Positions 7,856 to 21,646 of a stretch of DNA of 41,130 bases are shown here, in pieces. Made by a program: the position numbers and the translations under genes. This DNA is from Phytobacter massiliensis JC163 (lineage in GTDB: Bacteria > Pseudomonadota > Gammaproteobacteria > Enterobacterales > Enterobacteriaceae). The stretch lies in NCBI RefSeq assembly GCF_000321045.1, contig NZ_HE578945.1:178278-219407 (forward strand), given 5' to 3'. Under the pieces are notes generated by a model. The model was not told where the DNA came from and did not search any database. It saw only the letters and a program-made list of their open reading frames with translations. How positions within the stretch are numbered: position 1 is the first letter of the stretch; every line of letters starts with the position of its first letter.

Positions 7856-9556
7856 TTACGCTTGCTCCGCAGGCCGGGCGGGCGCGGCGGGAAAACGAAG
7901 CTGGACCAGCGTGCCGCCGCCCGCCGGTGATGAAATCTCTAATCTGCCCTGCAGACGCCCGGCGCGCTCGCGCATGATGTTCAGGCCATAGTGGCCCGGC
8001 GGTTCTTCGGTGCTGCCGATCCCTTTACCGTTATCACGAATATAGACGGAATAGTCGCCGTCCGGATCGGTTACGCAGCTAACGGTGATAAGGGTGGCCT
8101 CAGCATGTTTGATGGCGTTAACCACCGCCTCGCGCACGATTTGCAGGACGTTGATTTGTTGCTGCGCATCCAGCGTCAGCGCCGCGGGCAGGCGGCAGTC
8201 GAGCTGTAAGCTTGCCCCGGTCTGCCCTTGCAGGTTCGCCAGCGCCTCTTTAAGCGCCGCTGGGAGATCGCTGCGGGAGAGCGAGAGCCGGAAGGTGGCC
8301 AGCAGTTCGCGCAGCTGGCGGTAAGCATCGTTCAGGGCGCGGGAGAAGTCGCTGATGATGGCCTGCGCCGGGGCGTTATCCTCCGGCACCGCCCGCTTCA
8401 GCAGCGCCAGCTGTATCCGCAGATAGGAGAGCACCTGCGCCAGCGAGTCATGCAGTTCCCTGGCAATGGTAGCGCGCTCCTCCATGAGAATCAGCTGCTG
8501 GTGGTGTTTTTGCGCCTGGTTAAAATAGAGCCCGCGCCCCAGAATGATCGCTACGCTATGCAGAAGCTGGCGGTCGTCGCCCTGCGCGCTTTGCCAGCGT
8601 AATTCGCCGAAAGTGGTCTCCTGCATGGCCACCGGCAGCATTTTGACGGGCAGCTCTGCCTGCATTTCCCCGTGGCGGATAGACCAGTGGTTGCCTATAT
8701 TGAGCTCGAGATAGCTTGCCGCATGGTGGTCGTGAACGATGCGCAGAATGTGGCGAAAACAGCTGACGTCAATCTGGCTGGTATTGAGCGCCTGCGAGCA
8801 CTGATAGAGCACCTCCAGACGACGGTGCGCCTCATGGAGATCGCGGGTCTTCTCCTCGACCTGCGCCTCAAGGGTGCGATAAAGTTTTTGCAGCTCCCCG
8901 GACATCCGGTCGAACGTCAGCGCCAGCAGCCCCAGCTCGTTATCAAGGCGGGTATTCAACGGCGGGTAGTTAAAGCGCCCCTGCTGAATATTCTGGCTGG
9001 CAACCCGTAACTGCCCGAGAGGGGAGACCACCTGCTGGTGAATCCGCCGTAGCGTAAACCAGACCAGCGCGAAAATACCCAACGCCCCCAGCAGCGAAAT
9101 GCCCACCACCAGCAGCATCTTACGTTCGGAGTAGCGCTGCAAGGCCAGCACGAACTGGTCGATGTTATCTACATAACGCTCAATATTGCTCTGATACCAG
9201 TTAACGTCGCGGTGGGCGAGGCGGCTGTCCATCTCGCGCCAGCCAGTCTGGAGCTGCGCGTAACGCCGCCCTACGCTTGCGGGAACATACCAGCGGTTAA
9301 GCTGCTGCAGCACCGGGGAATAGAGCGAGCGGGCGTAGGCATGACGGTGGGCGTCCAGTTCCGGCGCCTGGCGAGCCAGATCGTAGCCAAGGCGATAGCT
9401 CTGCATGCGCAGGGAACCGGCAATATTGACCGCTTCCGCATCGCGCAGGCTGCTGGCGAGGGTAACAAGCGCCACGCCGGTCGATAACAACGACAGCAGG
9501 ACAATGTAAAAAAAGGCGCTGGCAAGGCTTGCCGACACAGGGCGTTTTACGGTCAC
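7856..9556 (-). CDS. narQ: NarQ, nitrate/nitrite sensor histidine kinase
   Basis: The inner-membrane sensor kinase that phosphorylates NarL and NarP when nitrate or nitrite binds its periplasmic domain. It has TM1 (about 14-34), the ligand-binding P-box (NIAGSLRMQSYRLG, about 44-58), TM2 (about 147-168), a HAMP segment, a signalling helix, a GAF-like central region with conserved cysteines, then the HisKA_3 H-box ERATIARELHDSLAQ. The N-box is VNAIKHAEAT and the G-boxes are RDNGKGIG and GHYGLNIMRERA. The minus strand has two adjacent GTG codons. I chose the second (9556), which gives MTVKRPVS and 566 residues as in E. coli; the first adds one residue. It reads toward acrD across a 192-base gap and is divergent from aegA. 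Confidence 0.95.
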   Translation of the reverse strand: MTVKRPVSASLASAFFYIVLLSLLSTGVALVTLASSLRDAEAVNIAGSLRMQSYRLGYDLARQAPELDAHRHAYARSLYSPVLQQLNRWYVPASVGRRYAQLQTGWREMDSRLAHRDVNWYQSNIERYVDNIDQFVLALQRYSERKMLLVVGISLLGALGIFALVWFTLRRIHQQVVSPLGQLRVASQNIQQGRFNYPPLNTRLDNELGLLALTFDRMSGELQKLYRTLEAQVEEKTRDLHEAHRRLEVLYQCSQALNTSQIDVSCFRHILRIVHDHHAASYLELNIGNHWSIRHGEMQAELPVKMLPVAMQETTFGELRWQSAQGDDRQLLHSVAIILGRGLYFNQAQKHHQQLILMEERATIARELHDSLAQVLSYLRIQLALLKRAVPEDNAPAQAIISDFSRALNDAYRQLRELLATFRLSLSRSDLPAALKEALANLQGQTGASLQLDCRLPAALTLDAQQQINVLQIVREAVVNAIKHAEATLITVSCVTDPDGDYSVYIRDNGKGIGSTEEPPGHYGLNIMRERAGRLQGRLEISSPAGGGTLVQLRFPAAPARPAEQA

Positions 9557-9609
9557 CACGTTTCCCGCTACCAGAAAAGGCCGTCAGCATCACCGATCGG
9601 CTCACTAAA

Positions 9610-9624
9610 TGACAATTATTTTCA
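9610..9624. promoter_or_regulatory. Candidate Fur box between narQ and aegA
   Basis: TGACAATTATTTTCA matches the 7-1-7 Fur core TGATAAT-N-ATTATCA at 12 of 14 positions. Including flanks it forms the 19-base palindrome AATGACAATTATTTTCATT (9608-9626). It lies 54 bases from the narQ start and 149 bases from the aegA start, and it overlaps a possible narQ promoter on the minus strand (TTGCAG, an 18-base spacer, then TAATGA). Confidence 0.5.
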
Positions 9625-9640
9625 TTAATGCCGCGAGAAA

Positions 9641-9654
9641 TTGATCTGCAACAT
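9641..9654. promoter_or_regulatory. FNR-like half-conserved palindrome between narQ and aegA
   Basis: TTGATCTGCAACAT has one perfect half-site (TTGAT) and a degenerate second half, 8 of 10 matches to TTGAT-N4-ATCAA. aegA is known as an anaerobically expressed gene in E. coli, which makes the site plausible. Its distance from any aegA promoter I can propose is not the standard -41.5, so the call is tentative. Confidence 0.3.
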
Positions 9655-9736
9655 GCTCGTGACACATAGCGGCCCATCCTGGGCAAATGAACATTGCCTG
9701 AGCAAGTAAGGCCCGGTAAATACACTCTTTATATAA

Positions 9737-11752
<2,016 letters not shown>

Positions 11753-11818
11753 TCCGCCAACGACAAAACGGGCTTCGCAGCGTAAGATAGTGTTTCTGTT
11801 TTACCCTGTGGAGCCCGT

Positions 11819-12394
11819 ATGTCGTTTAATGTCACCGTCATCAAAGACAAAATCCTTTCTGATAACTACTTCGTTCTGCGCAACATTACCTATGACCTGA
11901 CGCGCAAAAATGGCGAGGTCATCCGCCATAAGCGTGAAGTGTACGACAGGGGAAACGGCGCGACGATTCTGCTCTATAACCCGGAAAAAAAGAGCGTGGT
12001 GATGATTCGTCAGTTCCGCGTGGCGACCTGGGTGAACGGCAATAAAGACGGGCGGCTGATTGAAACCTGCGCGGGCCTGCTCGACGATGACGAGCCGGAA
12101 GCGTGCGTGCGCAAAGAGGCCATCGAAGAGACGGGCTACCAGGTTGGCGAAGTACGCAAGCTCTTTGAACTTTATATGTCCCCCGGCGGCGTAACGGAGA
12201 TCGTTCACTTTTTTATCGCCCGCTATGACGACAGCAGCCGCGCCAGCACAGGCGGCGGGGTAGAAGATGAAGATATTGAGGTGCTGGAACTGCCGTTCAC
12301 GACGGCGCTGGCGATGGTAAAAAGCGGCGAAATCCGCGACGGGAAAAGTGTGATTTTGCTGCAATATTTGCAGGCTTCAGGTTTAATGGACTGA
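11819..12394 (+). CDS. nudK: GDP-mannose pyrophosphatase NudK
   Basis: A 191-residue Nudix hydrolase, the same length as E. coli NudK, which hydrolyses GDP-mannose to GMP and mannose-1-phosphate. The Nudix signature lies at about residues 85-107, ending KEAIEETGY with the metal-binding glutamates. The spacing between the first Gly-x5-Glu and this half is one residue shorter than the textbook pattern, as in E. coli NudK. The aegA-nudK gap is 66 bases with no clear terminator, so read-through is possible. TGTGGAG supplies the ribosome-binding site. Confidence 0.94.
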   Translation: MSFNVTVIKDKILSDNYFVLRNITYDLTRKNGEVIRHKREVYDRGNGATILLYNPEKKSVVMIRQFRVATWVNGNKDGRLIETCAGLLDDDEPEACVRKEAIEETGYQVGEVRKLFELYMSPGGVTEIVHFFIARYDDSSRASTGGGVEDEDIEVLELPFTTALAMVKSGEIRDGKSVILLQYLQASGLMD

Positions 12395-12520
12395 TTTTGT
12401 TGTGGTTAATAACAATTTTTATAAATAAATCTATCCGATAAATCTGATTGAGACACGGGCGCATACAACCCAGGATACGCCGGTGCCATCTTCTGTCTGA
12501 CTTCCGGGGCCCTGTTATCG

Positions 12521-13561
12521 ATGTTCTACCGTGTCTTACTTGCTTTACTGGGCGTTTTTTGCGCGTCGTCTCTTTGGGCGGCGCCAGCGCAGCAACGCTT
12601 TACGGACTGGCAGGTTACCTGCAATAACCAGAACTACTGCGTTACGCGTAATACCGGAGAACATCACGGCCTGGTCATGACGCTGGGGCGCAGCGCCGGC
12701 GCGCGCTCCGACGCGATGCTGCGCATTGACCTTGGCGGCAAAGGCCTTTCGCCTGCTAAACAGCCTGCTATTGCGCCGCGTCTGCGCCTTGACGGCCAGC
12801 CGCTGACGCTGCCTGCCGGGCCGTGGCGTATCGCGCCCTGGCACCTGGCGAACGATAATCCGCAGACCATTGCCGAATTTTTGCTGCTGATTCAGGATGC
12901 GCAATCTATAACCCTGGAGGAGGGCGACGGCGTAATTTCGCTGGCTGGCCTTAAGGCGGCGCTGCTGTTTATCGACGCCCAGCAGAAAAGGGTCGGGAGC
13001 GAAACGGCCTGGATTAAAAAAGGCGACGATCCGCCGCTGAGCGTGCCCCCTGCGCCTGCGTTAAAAGAGGTGGCGGTGGTGAATCCCACTCCCACGCCGC
13101 TGACTCAGGAGGAGCTTAACGACCTGCTGGATTATGGCAGCATGCGCATGGACAACACGCAGTGTTCGCTTGACCCTATGCGTCGTGAAGTGCGGGTGAC
13201 GGCCCTGACCGACGACAAAGCCTTACTCGTTGTAGACTGCGAGGCCGGTGCCTATAACACGGTCGACCTTGCCTGGCTGGTGTCACGTAAAAAGCCCTAC
13301 GCTTCACGTCTGGTGCGCCTGCGTCTGCCCTTTACGCCGGCAAAAGGCGGTAACGAGCTTGAGCTGATGAACGCCGTCTTCGATGAGAAAACCCGCGAAC
13401 TGACAACGCTTGCCAAAGGTCGCGGGCTGGAGGATTGCGGCGTGTTGACGCGCTGGCGGTTTGACGGCCAGCGTTTTCGCCTGACCCGCTACGCCGAAGA
13501 GCCGAGCTGCGATAACTGGCATGGGCCAGACGCCTGGCCCACGCTTTGGGTTACGCGCTAA
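12521..13561 (+). CDS. ypfG: YpfG, secreted DUF1176 protein
   Basis: A 346-residue DUF1176 protein with a cleavable signal peptide (hydrophobic residues 4-19, likely cut after SLWA). It has several cysteines in the mature part (for example CNNQNYC and CSLDPM) that may form periplasmic disulfides. A hydrophilic, proline-rich joint ([19 protein letters not shown]) separates two similar-sized halves. Function unknown. No good Shine-Dalgarno precedes the ATG, but the signal peptide begins here and the length matches E. coli YpfG. Its last 11 bases overlap the 3' end of tktB on the other strand. Confidence 0.88.
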   Translation: MFYRVLLALLGVFCASSLWAAPAQQRFTDWQVTCNNQNYCVTRNTGEHHGLVMTLGRSAGARSDAMLRIDLGGKGLSPAKQPAIAPRLRLDGQPLTLPAGPWRIAPWHLANDNPQTIAEFLLLIQDAQSITLEEGDGVISLAGLKAALLFIDAQQKRVGSETAWIKKGDDPPLSVPPAPALKEVAVVNPTPTPLTQEELNDLLDYGSMRMDNTQCSLDPMRREVRVTALTDDKALLVVDCEAGAYNTVDLAWLVSRKKPYASRLVRLRLPFTPAKGGNELELMNAVFDEKTRELTTLAKGRGLEDCGVLTRWRFDGQRFRLTRYAEEPSCDNWHGPDAWPTLWVTR

Positions 13562-15545
13562 GTACGCGTTTCGCTTTTTCGACTACGTTTTCGACGGTAA
13601 AGCCAAAGTACGGGAACAGCTTATCCGCCGGTGCGGATTCACCGTAACCGGTCATCCCGACGATCGCCCCTTTCAGGCCGACATATTTGTACCAGTAGTC
13701 GGCAATGCCTGCCTCTACCGCCACCCGGGCGCTCACGTCAGACGGGAGCACCGACTCACGATACTGCTCATCCTGCGCGTCGAAAATATCCGTCGAAGGG
13801 AGAGAGACAACGCGGACGTTGCGCCCTTCGGCCCGCAGTTTTTCTGCCGCCTTCACGGTTATTTCTACTTCCGAACCGGTAGCGATTAAGATCAGCTCCG
13901 GCTTGCCGTCGCTATCCTGCAGAATATAACCGCCGCGGGCGATGGCTTTCACCTGCTCAGGCGTTCTCTCCATCTGCGCCAGGTTCTGGCGGGAGAGGAT
14001 AAGCGCGGTCGGGCCGTTATGGCGCTCGATAGCCAGCTTCCAGCCCACGGCCGCTTCTACCTGATCGCAGGGACGCCAGGTGCTGAAATTTGGCGTCAGG
14101 CGCAGGCTCGCCAGCTGTTCAACCGCCTGGTGAGTCGGGCCGTCTTCCCCAAGGCCAATGGAGTCATGGGTATAGACCATAATCTGCCGCGCTTTCATCA
14201 GCGCCGCCATACGCGCCGCGTTACGGGCATACTCCACAAACATCAGGAAGGTTGCGGTGTAAGGAATAAAGCCGCCGTGGTGGGCAATACCGTTGGCGAT
14301 GGCGGTCATGCCGAATTCGCGCACCCCGTAGTGGATATAGTTGCCCGCCAGATCTTCTTTCAGCGATGTGGAGCCTGACCAGATAGTGAGGTTGCTCGGC
14401 GCGAGGTCCGCCGAGCCGCCCAGCAGTTCCGGCAGGATCGGCCCGTAAGTGTTGAGGGTATTTTGCGACGCCTTACGGGTGGCGATTTTCGCCCCCTCCG
14501 CCTGCAGTTTTTCAATATAGGCCTGGGTGGTTTGCTCCCAGTTCTCCGGCATGCCGCCGCTCATGCGGCGCGTAAATTCGGCGGCCAGTTCCGGGTGCGC
14601 TTTCTCGTAGGCGGCGAACTTCTCTTCCCAGGACTGCTGCGCTTTTCCGCCGCGTTCGCGGGCGTCCCATGCGCTGTAGATTTCTTTAGGGATTTCAAAA
14701 GCCGGATATTTCCAGCCCAGCTTCTGACGGGTCAGCGCCACCTCTTCTTCCCCCAGCGCCGCGCCGTGAGACTCCTCTTTACCTGCTTTATTCGGCGAGC
14801 CGTAACCGATCACCGTGCGACAGATAATCAGCGACGGCTTGTCGGTTACCTGCTGTGCTTCTTCGATCGCTTTTTTAATGGCTTGCGGATCGTGGCCGTC
14901 AATTTCGTGCACCACATGCCAGTGATAGGCTTCGAAACGTTTAGCGGTGTCGTCGGTAAACCAGCCTTCGGTCTCGCCATCAATGGAGATACCGTTGTGG
15001 TCGTAGAAGCCGATCAGTTTGCCCAGCCCCAGCGTGCCCGCCAGCGAACAGACCTCGTGGGAGATGCCTTCCATCAGGCAGCCGTCGCCCATAAAGACAT
15101 AGGTGAAGTGGTCCACGACCTCGTGGTCCGGGCGGTTAAACTGCGCCGCCAGCGTGCGTTCGGCAATGGCCAGACCTACCGCGTTCGCCAGCCCCTGACC
15201 AAGCGGGCCGGTAGTGGTTTCCACCCCGGGCGTGTAGCCGATCTCCGGATGGCCCGGGGTTTTAGAGTGGAGCTGACGGAAGTTTTTAATCTCATCAATC
15301 GACAGATCGTAGCCGCTCAGGTGCAGCAGGCTATAGAGCAGCATCGAGGCGTGACCGTTTGACAGAATAAAGCGGTCGCGGTCGTACCATGTCGGATCGG
15401 TGGGGTTGTGCTTTAAAAAATCATTCCACAGCACTTCGGCGATGTCGGCCATTCCCATCGGCGCGCCGGGATGCCCGGAATTAGATTTTTGTACCGCGTC
15501 CATACTCAGGGCGCGGATAGCGTTAGCAAGCTCTTTACGGGACAT
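13551..15545 (-). CDS. tktB: Transketolase 2 (TktB)
   Basis: A 664-residue thiamine-diphosphate enzyme that moves two-carbon ketol units between sugar phosphates in the non-oxidative pentose phosphate pathway. The ThDP/Mg motif is GDGCLMEG with the downstream Asn in FYDHNGIS. The conserved histidines are in [10 protein letters not shown] and SNGHASM, and the pyrimidine-domain segment is [13 protein letters not shown]. Its pairing with talA identifies it as the TktB isozyme rather than TktA. AAGGAG precedes the ATG, 20 bases after the talA stop. The C-terminus (ending RVLSA) is a few residues shorter than K-12 TktB. Confidence 0.95.
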   Translation of the reverse strand: MSRKELANAIRALSMDAVQKSNSGHPGAPMGMADIAEVLWNDFLKHNPTDPTWYDRDRFILSNGHASMLLYSLLHLSGYDLSIDEIKNFRQLHSKTPGHPEIGYTPGVETTTGPLGQGLANAVGLAIAERTLAAQFNRPDHEVVDHFTYVFMGDGCLMEGISHEVCSLAGTLGLGKLIGFYDHNGISIDGETEGWFTDDTAKRFEAYHWHVVHEIDGHDPQAIKKAIEEAQQVTDKPSLIICRTVIGYGSPNKAGKEESHGAALGEEEVALTRQKLGWKYPAFEIPKEIYSAWDARERGGKAQQSWEEKFAAYEKAHPELAAEFTRRMSGGMPENWEQTTQAYIEKLQAEGAKIATRKASQNTLNTYGPILPELLGGSADLAPSNLTIWSGSTSLKEDLAGNYIHYGVREFGMTAIANGIAHHGGFIPYTATFLMFVEYARNAARMAALMKARQIMVYTHDSIGLGEDGPTHQAVEQLASLRLTPNFSTWRPCDQVEAAVGWKLAIERHNGPTALILSRQNLAQMERTPEQVKAIARGGYILQDSDGKPELILIATGSEVEITVKAAEKLRAEGRNVRVVSLPSTDIFDAQDEQYRESVLPSDVSARVAVEAGIADYWYKYVGLKGAIVGMTGYGESAPADKLFPYFGFTVENVVEKAKRVLSA

Positions 15546-15565
15546 AACACACTCCTTGGTAAAGG

Positions 15566-16516
15566 TTAAAATTTAGCGGCGATGAGGTCTTCGAGTTTGC
15601 GCTGGTCTACCGCGAACTGGCGGATACCGTCTGCCAGCTTCTCGACCGCCATCGGATCCTGGTTATGCTCCCAGCGGAATTCGGCTTCGGTAAGTGGGGT
15701 CTGACGGGGGAATGTCTGGGCGGCGGGGATCAGTTTTCGTTCCACCATCCCTTCCTGGGCCTGCAGCTCTTTCAGCAGGTCCGGCGATATGGTCAAGCGG
15801 TCGCAGCCTGCCAGCGCCAGAATCTGTTCCGTGCGGCGGAAGCTCGCGCCCATAACGATGGTTTCGTAGCGGTGCTGCTTGTAGTAGTCATAGATATTGC
15901 GCACGGATTTCACGCCCGGATCTTCATCCACCACGTACGGGTCCATGGGTTTACGCTGCTGATACCAGTCATAAATGCGGCCGACGAAAGGTGAAATCAG
16001 GAAGACGCCCGCTTCGGCGCAGGCACGGGCCTGAGCGAAGGAGAAGAGCAGCGTCAGGTTGCAGTGAATGCCCTCTTTTTCCAGCTCTTCAGCCGCGCGG
16101 ATGCCTTCCCAGGTTGAGGCCAGCTTGATCAGGATCCGTGACTTATCAATCCCCAGCTCCTCATACAGCTGCACCAGCTTGCGCGCTTTATCAATGCTCT
16201 TTTGTTTGTCATAGGAGAGTCGGGCATCCACTTCGGTGGAGACGCGTCCCGGAATGCTTTTTAAGATCTCCTGACCAAAGTTAACCGCCAGCTTGTCGCA
16301 GGCTTCGGCAACCTGCTGCTCCTGGGTCTCCCCGTGGGCCTTTCCGTACTGGATGGCGTCTTCAATCAGGTGCTTAAAGTGATCGAGCGCGGCGGCTTTT
16401 AACAGCAGCGACGGGTTGGTGGTCGCATCTTCGGGTTGATAGTGACGAATTGACTCAATATCGCCGCTGTCCGCCACTACGGTGGTGAACTGTTTGAGGC
16501 CGTCTAAGTGGTTCAT
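15566..16516 (-). CDS. talA: Transaldolase A (TalA)
   Basis: A 316-residue class I transaldolase that transfers dihydroxyacetone units from sedoheptulose-7-phosphate to glyceraldehyde-3-phosphate. The Schiff-base lysine is Lys131 in [12 protein letters not shown], the catalytic Asp is in VVADSG (Asp16), and the conserved Glu is in [10 protein letters not shown] (Glu95). Length equals E. coli TalA, and the operon with tktB is conserved. AAAGGAG sits before the ATG. In E. coli the talA-tktB pair is RpoS-dependent, and a sigma-S-like -10 is visible upstream. Confidence 0.96.
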   Translation of the reverse strand: MNHLDGLKQFTTVVADSGDIESIRHYQPEDATTNPSLLLKAAALDHFKHLIEDAIQYGKAHGETQEQQVAEACDKLAVNFGQEILKSIPGRVSTEVDARLSYDKQKSIDKARKLVQLYEELGIDKSRILIKLASTWEGIRAAEELEKEGIHCNLTLLFSFAQARACAEAGVFLISPFVGRIYDWYQQRKPMDPYVVDEDPGVKSVRNIYDYYKQHRYETIVMGASFRRTEQILALAGCDRLTISPDLLKELQAQEGMVERKLIPAAQTFPRQTPLTEAEFRWEHNQDPMAVEKLADGIRQFAVDQRKLEDLIAAKF

Positions 16517-16598
16517 TGAATTGACTCCTTTAAAAGCAAGGTGTTAGGCAAATAATTGCGAGAGAGTTTGGCGTAAGAAGTGATCTGCATAACTAAAA

Positions 16599-16605
16599 AG
16601 CATAG
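16599..16605 (-). promoter_or_regulatory. Sigma-S-like -10 element for talA-tktB
   Basis: On the minus strand the sequence reads TCTGCTATGCTTTT, with the CTATGCT core and preceding TG typical of RpoS-preferring promoters. No good -35 lies 17 bases upstream, which also fits sigma-S. It is about 83 bases before the talA ATG. RpoS control of talA-tktB is known in E. coli; this site is assigned by eye. Confidence 0.42.
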
Positions 16606-16645
16606 CAGACGAGGGCCGTCTTGCTTTTTTCGGTCTGTAACAATG

Positions 16646-16665
16646 ATGTTATGAATTGATAACAT
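16646..16665. promoter_or_regulatory. 20-base palindrome in the talA/maeB divergent region
   Basis: ATGTTATGAATTGATAACAT is a palindrome at 18 of 20 positions (only the two G bases flanking the central AATT fail to pair). It is followed by a run of T. It lies about 45 bases upstream of the talA -10 and 130 bases upstream of maeB, so it could be an operator acting on either gene. The cognate regulator is unknown to me. Confidence 0.35.
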
Positions 16666-16795
16666 TTTTTGTCACGGCGTGGTCAGACTATGGCTGTGTT
16701 CAAAGTTTGCCGTGGGTGAGGAAGGCATACTAGGCGGCGCATCAGGATCGTTATCGCGCTTCAATTTTCCGCAAGATACGTGAAAGGAATAGCAA

Positions 16796-19075
16796 ATGGA
16801 CGACCAGTTAAAACAGAGTGCCCTCGACTTCCACGAGTTTCCCCAACCGGGAAAAATTCAGGTTTCCCCTACCAAACCGCTCGCGACCCAGCGCGACCTG
16901 GCGCTGGCCTACTCCCCGGGCGTGGCGGCCCCCTGCCTTGAGATCGAAAAAGACCCGCTCGCGGCCTATAAATATACGGCGCGCGGCAACCTGGTGGCGG
17001 TGGTCTCCAACGGTACTGCCGTACTGGGCCTTGGCAATATCGGCGCGCTTGCCGGTAAGCCGGTAATGGAAGGGAAAGGGGTGCTGTTCAAGAAATTCGC
17101 CGGTATCGACGTCTTCGATATTGAAGTGGATGAGCAGGACCCGGACAAGCTGATCGATGTGGTGGCGGCGCTGGAGCCCACCTTCGGCGGCATCAACCTG
17201 GAAGATATCAAAGCGCCGGAGTGCTTCTATATCGAGGCGAAACTGCGCGAGCGCATGAACATCCCTGTCTTCCACGACGACCAGCACGGCACGGCGATTA
17301 TCAGCACCGCGGCTATCCTCAACGGCCTGCGGGTCGTGGAAAAGAATCTCTCCGATGTGCGCATGGTCGTTTCTGGGGCGGGGGCGGCGGCGATCGCCTG
17401 CATGAACCTGCTGGTGGCGCTCGGCATGCAGAAGCGCAACATTGTGGTGTGCGACTCGAAAGGAGTTATCTACAAAAACCGCGAAGCCAATATGGCGGAA
17501 ACCAAGGCGGCTTATGCGGTGGACGACAACGGCAAGCGCAGCCTTGATGAGGTGATCGACGGCGCGGATATTTTCCTCGGCTGTTCCGGGCCGAAGGTAT
17601 TAACCCCGGAAATGGTGCAAAAGATGGCCCGTGCGCCGCTGATTCTGGCGCTGGCCAACCCGGAGCCGGAGATCCTGCCGCCGCTGGCGAAGGAGGTGCG
17701 CCCGGACGCGATTATCTGCACCGGCCGCTCCGACTATCCGAACCAGGTGAACAACGTGCTTTGTTTCCCGTTCATCTTCCGCGGCGCGCTGGACGTGGGG
17801 GCGACCGCAATTAATGAAGAGATGAAGCTTGCCGCGGTGCACGCCATTGCTGAACTGGCGCATGCCGAGCAGAGCGAAGTGGTGGCCTCCGCCTATGGCG
17901 ACCAGGATTTAAGCTTCGGCCCGGATTACATTATTCCCAAGCCGTTCGACCCGCGCCTGATCGTCAAAATAGCCCCGGCGGTGGCGAAGGCGGCGATGGA
18001 CTCCGGCGTGGCGACGCGGCCTATTGCCGACTTCGACGCCTACGTGGATAAGCTCGCCGAGTTTGTCTACAAAACCAACCTGTTTATGAAACCTATCTTT
18101 TCTCAGGCGCGTAGCGAACCGAAGCGGGTAGTGCTCACCGAAGGGGAGGAGCCGCGCGTGCTTCATGCTACCCAGGAGCTGGTGTCGCTGGGACTGGCGA
18201 AACCGATTCTTATCGGCCGCCCTGGCGTTATCGAGATGCGCATTCAGAAGCTGGGCCTGCAGATCAAGCCGGGCGTTGATTTCGATATCGTGAACAATGA
18301 GTCCGATCCCCGGTTTAAAGAGTACTGGACGGAATATTTCTCGATAATGAAACGCCGTGGCGTTACCCAGGAGCAGGCGCAGCGGGCAGTGATTGCCGAC
18401 ACCACGGTGATTGGCGCGATCATGGTGCACCGGGGCGAGGCGGATGCGATGATCTGCGGCACTATCGGCGACTACCACGAGCACTTTAGCGTGGTGCAGG
18501 AGATCTTCGGCTACCGCGAGGGCATTCATGCCGCCGGGGCGATGAACGCACTGCTGCTGCCCAGCGGCAACACCTTTATTGCCGATACCTACGTTAATGA
18601 CGATCCGAGCGCCGAACAGCTGGCGGAGATCACCCTGCTGGCGGCGGAAACCGTGCGCCGTTTCGGCATAGAGCCCAGGGTAGCGCTGCTGTCGCACTCC
18701 CAGTTTGGCTCCTCCAACTCTCCGGCGGCGGTGAAAATGCGCGATACCCTGGCGCTGGTGCGCGAGCGCGCCCCGGAACTGATGATCGACGGTGAGATGC
18801 ACGGCGACGCCGCGCTGGTAGAGAGCATTCGCCAGGATCGGATGCCCGACAGTCCGCTGAAAGGCTCGGCCAATATCCTGATTATGCCTAACGTCGAGGC
18901 GGCGCGAATTAGTTACAACTTACTGCGCGTTTCCAGCTCGGAAGGGGTGACGGTGGGGCCGGTGTTGATGGGGGTGTCGAAGCCGGTACACGTGCTGACG
19001 CCGATCGCCTCGGTACGGCGCATTGTGAATATGGTGGCGCTGGCGGTCGTGGAGGCGCAGACGCAGCCGCTGTGA
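16796..19075 (+). CDS. maeB: NADP-dependent malic enzyme MaeB
   Basis: A 759-residue enzyme that decarboxylates malate to pyruvate with NADP+. The malic enzyme half (about residues 1-430) shows the substrate/metal segments [20 protein letters not shown] and FHDDQHGTA and the nucleotide fold [16 protein letters not shown]. The C-terminal half (about 430-759) is a phosphotransacetylase-like domain, catalytically inactive but regulatory in E. coli MaeB (acetyl-CoA sensing). GAAAGGA precedes the ATG. It is divergent from talA and convergent with hemF. No defects seen. Confidence 0.96.
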   Translation: MDDQLKQSALDFHEFPQPGKIQVSPTKPLATQRDLALAYSPGVAAPCLEIEKDPLAAYKYTARGNLVAVVSNGTAVLGLGNIGALAGKPVMEGKGVLFKKFAGIDVFDIEVDEQDPDKLIDVVAALEPTFGGINLEDIKAPECFYIEAKLRERMNIPVFHDDQHGTAIISTAAILNGLRVVEKNLSDVRMVVSGAGAAAIACMNLLVALGMQKRNIVVCDSKGVIYKNREANMAETKAAYAVDDNGKRSLDEVIDGADIFLGCSGPKVLTPEMVQKMARAPLILALANPEPEILPPLAKEVRPDAIICTGRSDYPNQVNNVLCFPFIFRGALDVGATAINEEMKLAAVHAIAELAHAEQSEVVASAYGDQDLSFGPDYIIPKPFDPRLIVKIAPAVAKAAMDSGVATRPIADFDAYVDKLAEFVYKTNLFMKPIFSQARSEPKRVVLTEGEEPRVLHATQELVSLGLAKPILIGRPGVIEMRIQKLGLQIKPGVDFDIVNNESDPRFKEYWTEYFSIMKRRGVTQEQAQRAVIADTTVIGAIMVHRGEADAMICGTIGDYHEHFSVVQEIFGYREGIHAAGAMNALLLPSGNTFIADTYVNDDPSAEQLAEITLLAAETVRRFGIEPRVALLSHSQFGSSNSPAAVKMRDTLALVRERAPELMIDGEMHGDAALVESIRQDRMPDSPLKGSANILIMPNVEAARISYNLLRVSSSEGVTVGPVLMGVSKPVHVLTPIASVRRIVNMVALAVVEAQTQPL

Positions 19076-19082
19076 CGAGCCG

Positions 19083-19151
19083 CGTAGACCGGGTAAGCGT
19101 TAGCGCACCCGGGACTCCCGTATGCGGCGAAATGCCTTATCCGGGCTACCG
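19083..19151. repeat. REP/BIME pair between maeB and hemF
   Basis: Two palindromic units of REP type. The first (about 19083-19114) reads GTAGACCGGGTAAGCGTTAG and onward to CACCCGGG. The second (about 19120-19150) is in opposite orientation, TGCGGCGAAATGCCTTATCC and then GGGCTAC. These are the hallmark sequences of enterobacterial REP elements at 3' ends of convergent genes, where they stabilise mRNA or bind gyrase/IHF. Confidence 0.8.
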
Positions 19152-19194
19152 TCATTGTGCCGCTCTTTCGTCACTCCCGGGTTTGTCAACAACC

Positions 19195-19222
19195 TCAGCG
19201 TAGCCCCTGCGGGCTACGCTGA
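19195..19222. terminator. Strong hairpin at the 3' ends of maeB and hemF
   Basis: A perfect 12-bp stem (TCAGCGTAGCCC 19195-19206 with GGGCTACGCTGA 19211-19222) and loop CTGC. There is no T tract on either side, so it may be a processing or stability structure rather than a classic intrinsic terminator. It lies 12 bases after the hemF stop on the minus strand. Confidence 0.5.
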
Positions 19223-19233
19223 ACGGGAGACAG

Positions 19234-21008
<1,775 letters not shown>

Positions 21009-21077
21009 ACAGCCTGTTTTTTTATCCGTAGTCCCTGGTGTTATATCGTATCGTGTTTGCCGTTACGACAGTCCTTA

Positions 21078-21093
21078 TTAATAAATGTTTTAC
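21078..21093 (-). promoter_or_regulatory. Weak CpxR-like site upstream of amiA
   Basis: On the minus strand GTAAAACATTTATTAA has one perfect GTAAA half-site and a degenerate second half (ATTAA) one base off the ideal five-base spacing. CpxR control of amiA is reported in E. coli and Salmonella. The match alone is weak. Confidence 0.22.
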
Positions 21094-21219
21094 TTTTCAT
21101 TTCAATACGTGACAGAGTGACATTATGGCATTTTTTGGCGTTCTTTTCGCCACATATTGGCTTCGGCGGTCTGCCGCGCCATAATTTCTCTTTCACTGTG
21201 AAAATGGGCAGGTAAGACC

Positions 21220-21645
21220 ATGGAAATACGCGTTTTTCGCCAGCAGGATTTCGAAGAGGTCATTACGCTCTGGGAGCGTTGCGACCTGCTGCGGCCGTGG
21301 AACGATCCGGAAATGGATATCGAACGGAAAGTGCATCATGACGTGAGCCTTTTTCTGGTTGCGGAGGTGAACGGTGAAGTCGTGGGCACGGTGATGGGCG
21401 GTTACGATGGTCATCGCGGGTCGGCTTATTATCTTGGCGTGCACCCGGAGTTTCGCGGGCGCGGTATCGCCAACGCGCTGTTGACCCGGCTGGAGAAAAA
21501 GCTAATTGCCCGCGGCTGCCCGAAGATCAATATCATGGTGCGTGAAGAGAATGATGTCGTTATTGGCATGTACGAGCGGCTGGGCTATGAGCATTCGGAC
21601 GTGGTAAATCTGGGCAAGCGTCTCATCGAAGATGAAGAGTATTGA
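21220..21645 (+). CDS. ypeA: YpeA, GNAT-family acetyltransferase
   Basis: A 141-residue GCN5-related N-acetyltransferase. The acetyl-CoA binding motif A is [21 protein letters not shown] (Q/R-x-x-G-x-G/A type). Strand motifs [18 protein letters not shown] and the C-terminal [11 protein letters not shown] are GNAT-typical. Closest to E. coli YpeA, whose substrate is not established; RimI-like protein acetylation has been suggested for similar proteins. AGGTAAG precedes the ATG. Confidence 0.93.
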   Translation: MEIRVFRQQDFEEVITLWERCDLLRPWNDPEMDIERKVHHDVSLFLVAEVNGEVVGTVMGGYDGHRGSAYYLGVHPEFRGRGIANALLTRLEKKLIARGCPKINIMVREENDVVIGMYERLGYEHSDVVNLGKRLIEDEEY

Positions 21646-21646
21646 A

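Noticed and set aside
7795-7860. Two short stems with T-rich flanks between narQ and acrD
   Set aside because: The stems are only 5 bp and the T runs are on the wrong strand for narQ termination.
12394-12425. Possible nudK terminator (TTGTT/AACAA followed by TTTTT)
   Set aside because: The stem is AT-only and 5 bp with a 9-base loop; too weak to call.
14463-15362. 299-codon open frame antisense to tktB
   Set aside because: Complete overlap with a well-conserved gene and no recognisable protein family.
17909-18802. 297-codon open frame antisense to maeB
   Set aside because: Arg/His-rich shadow of maeB, with no domain and no start signal.
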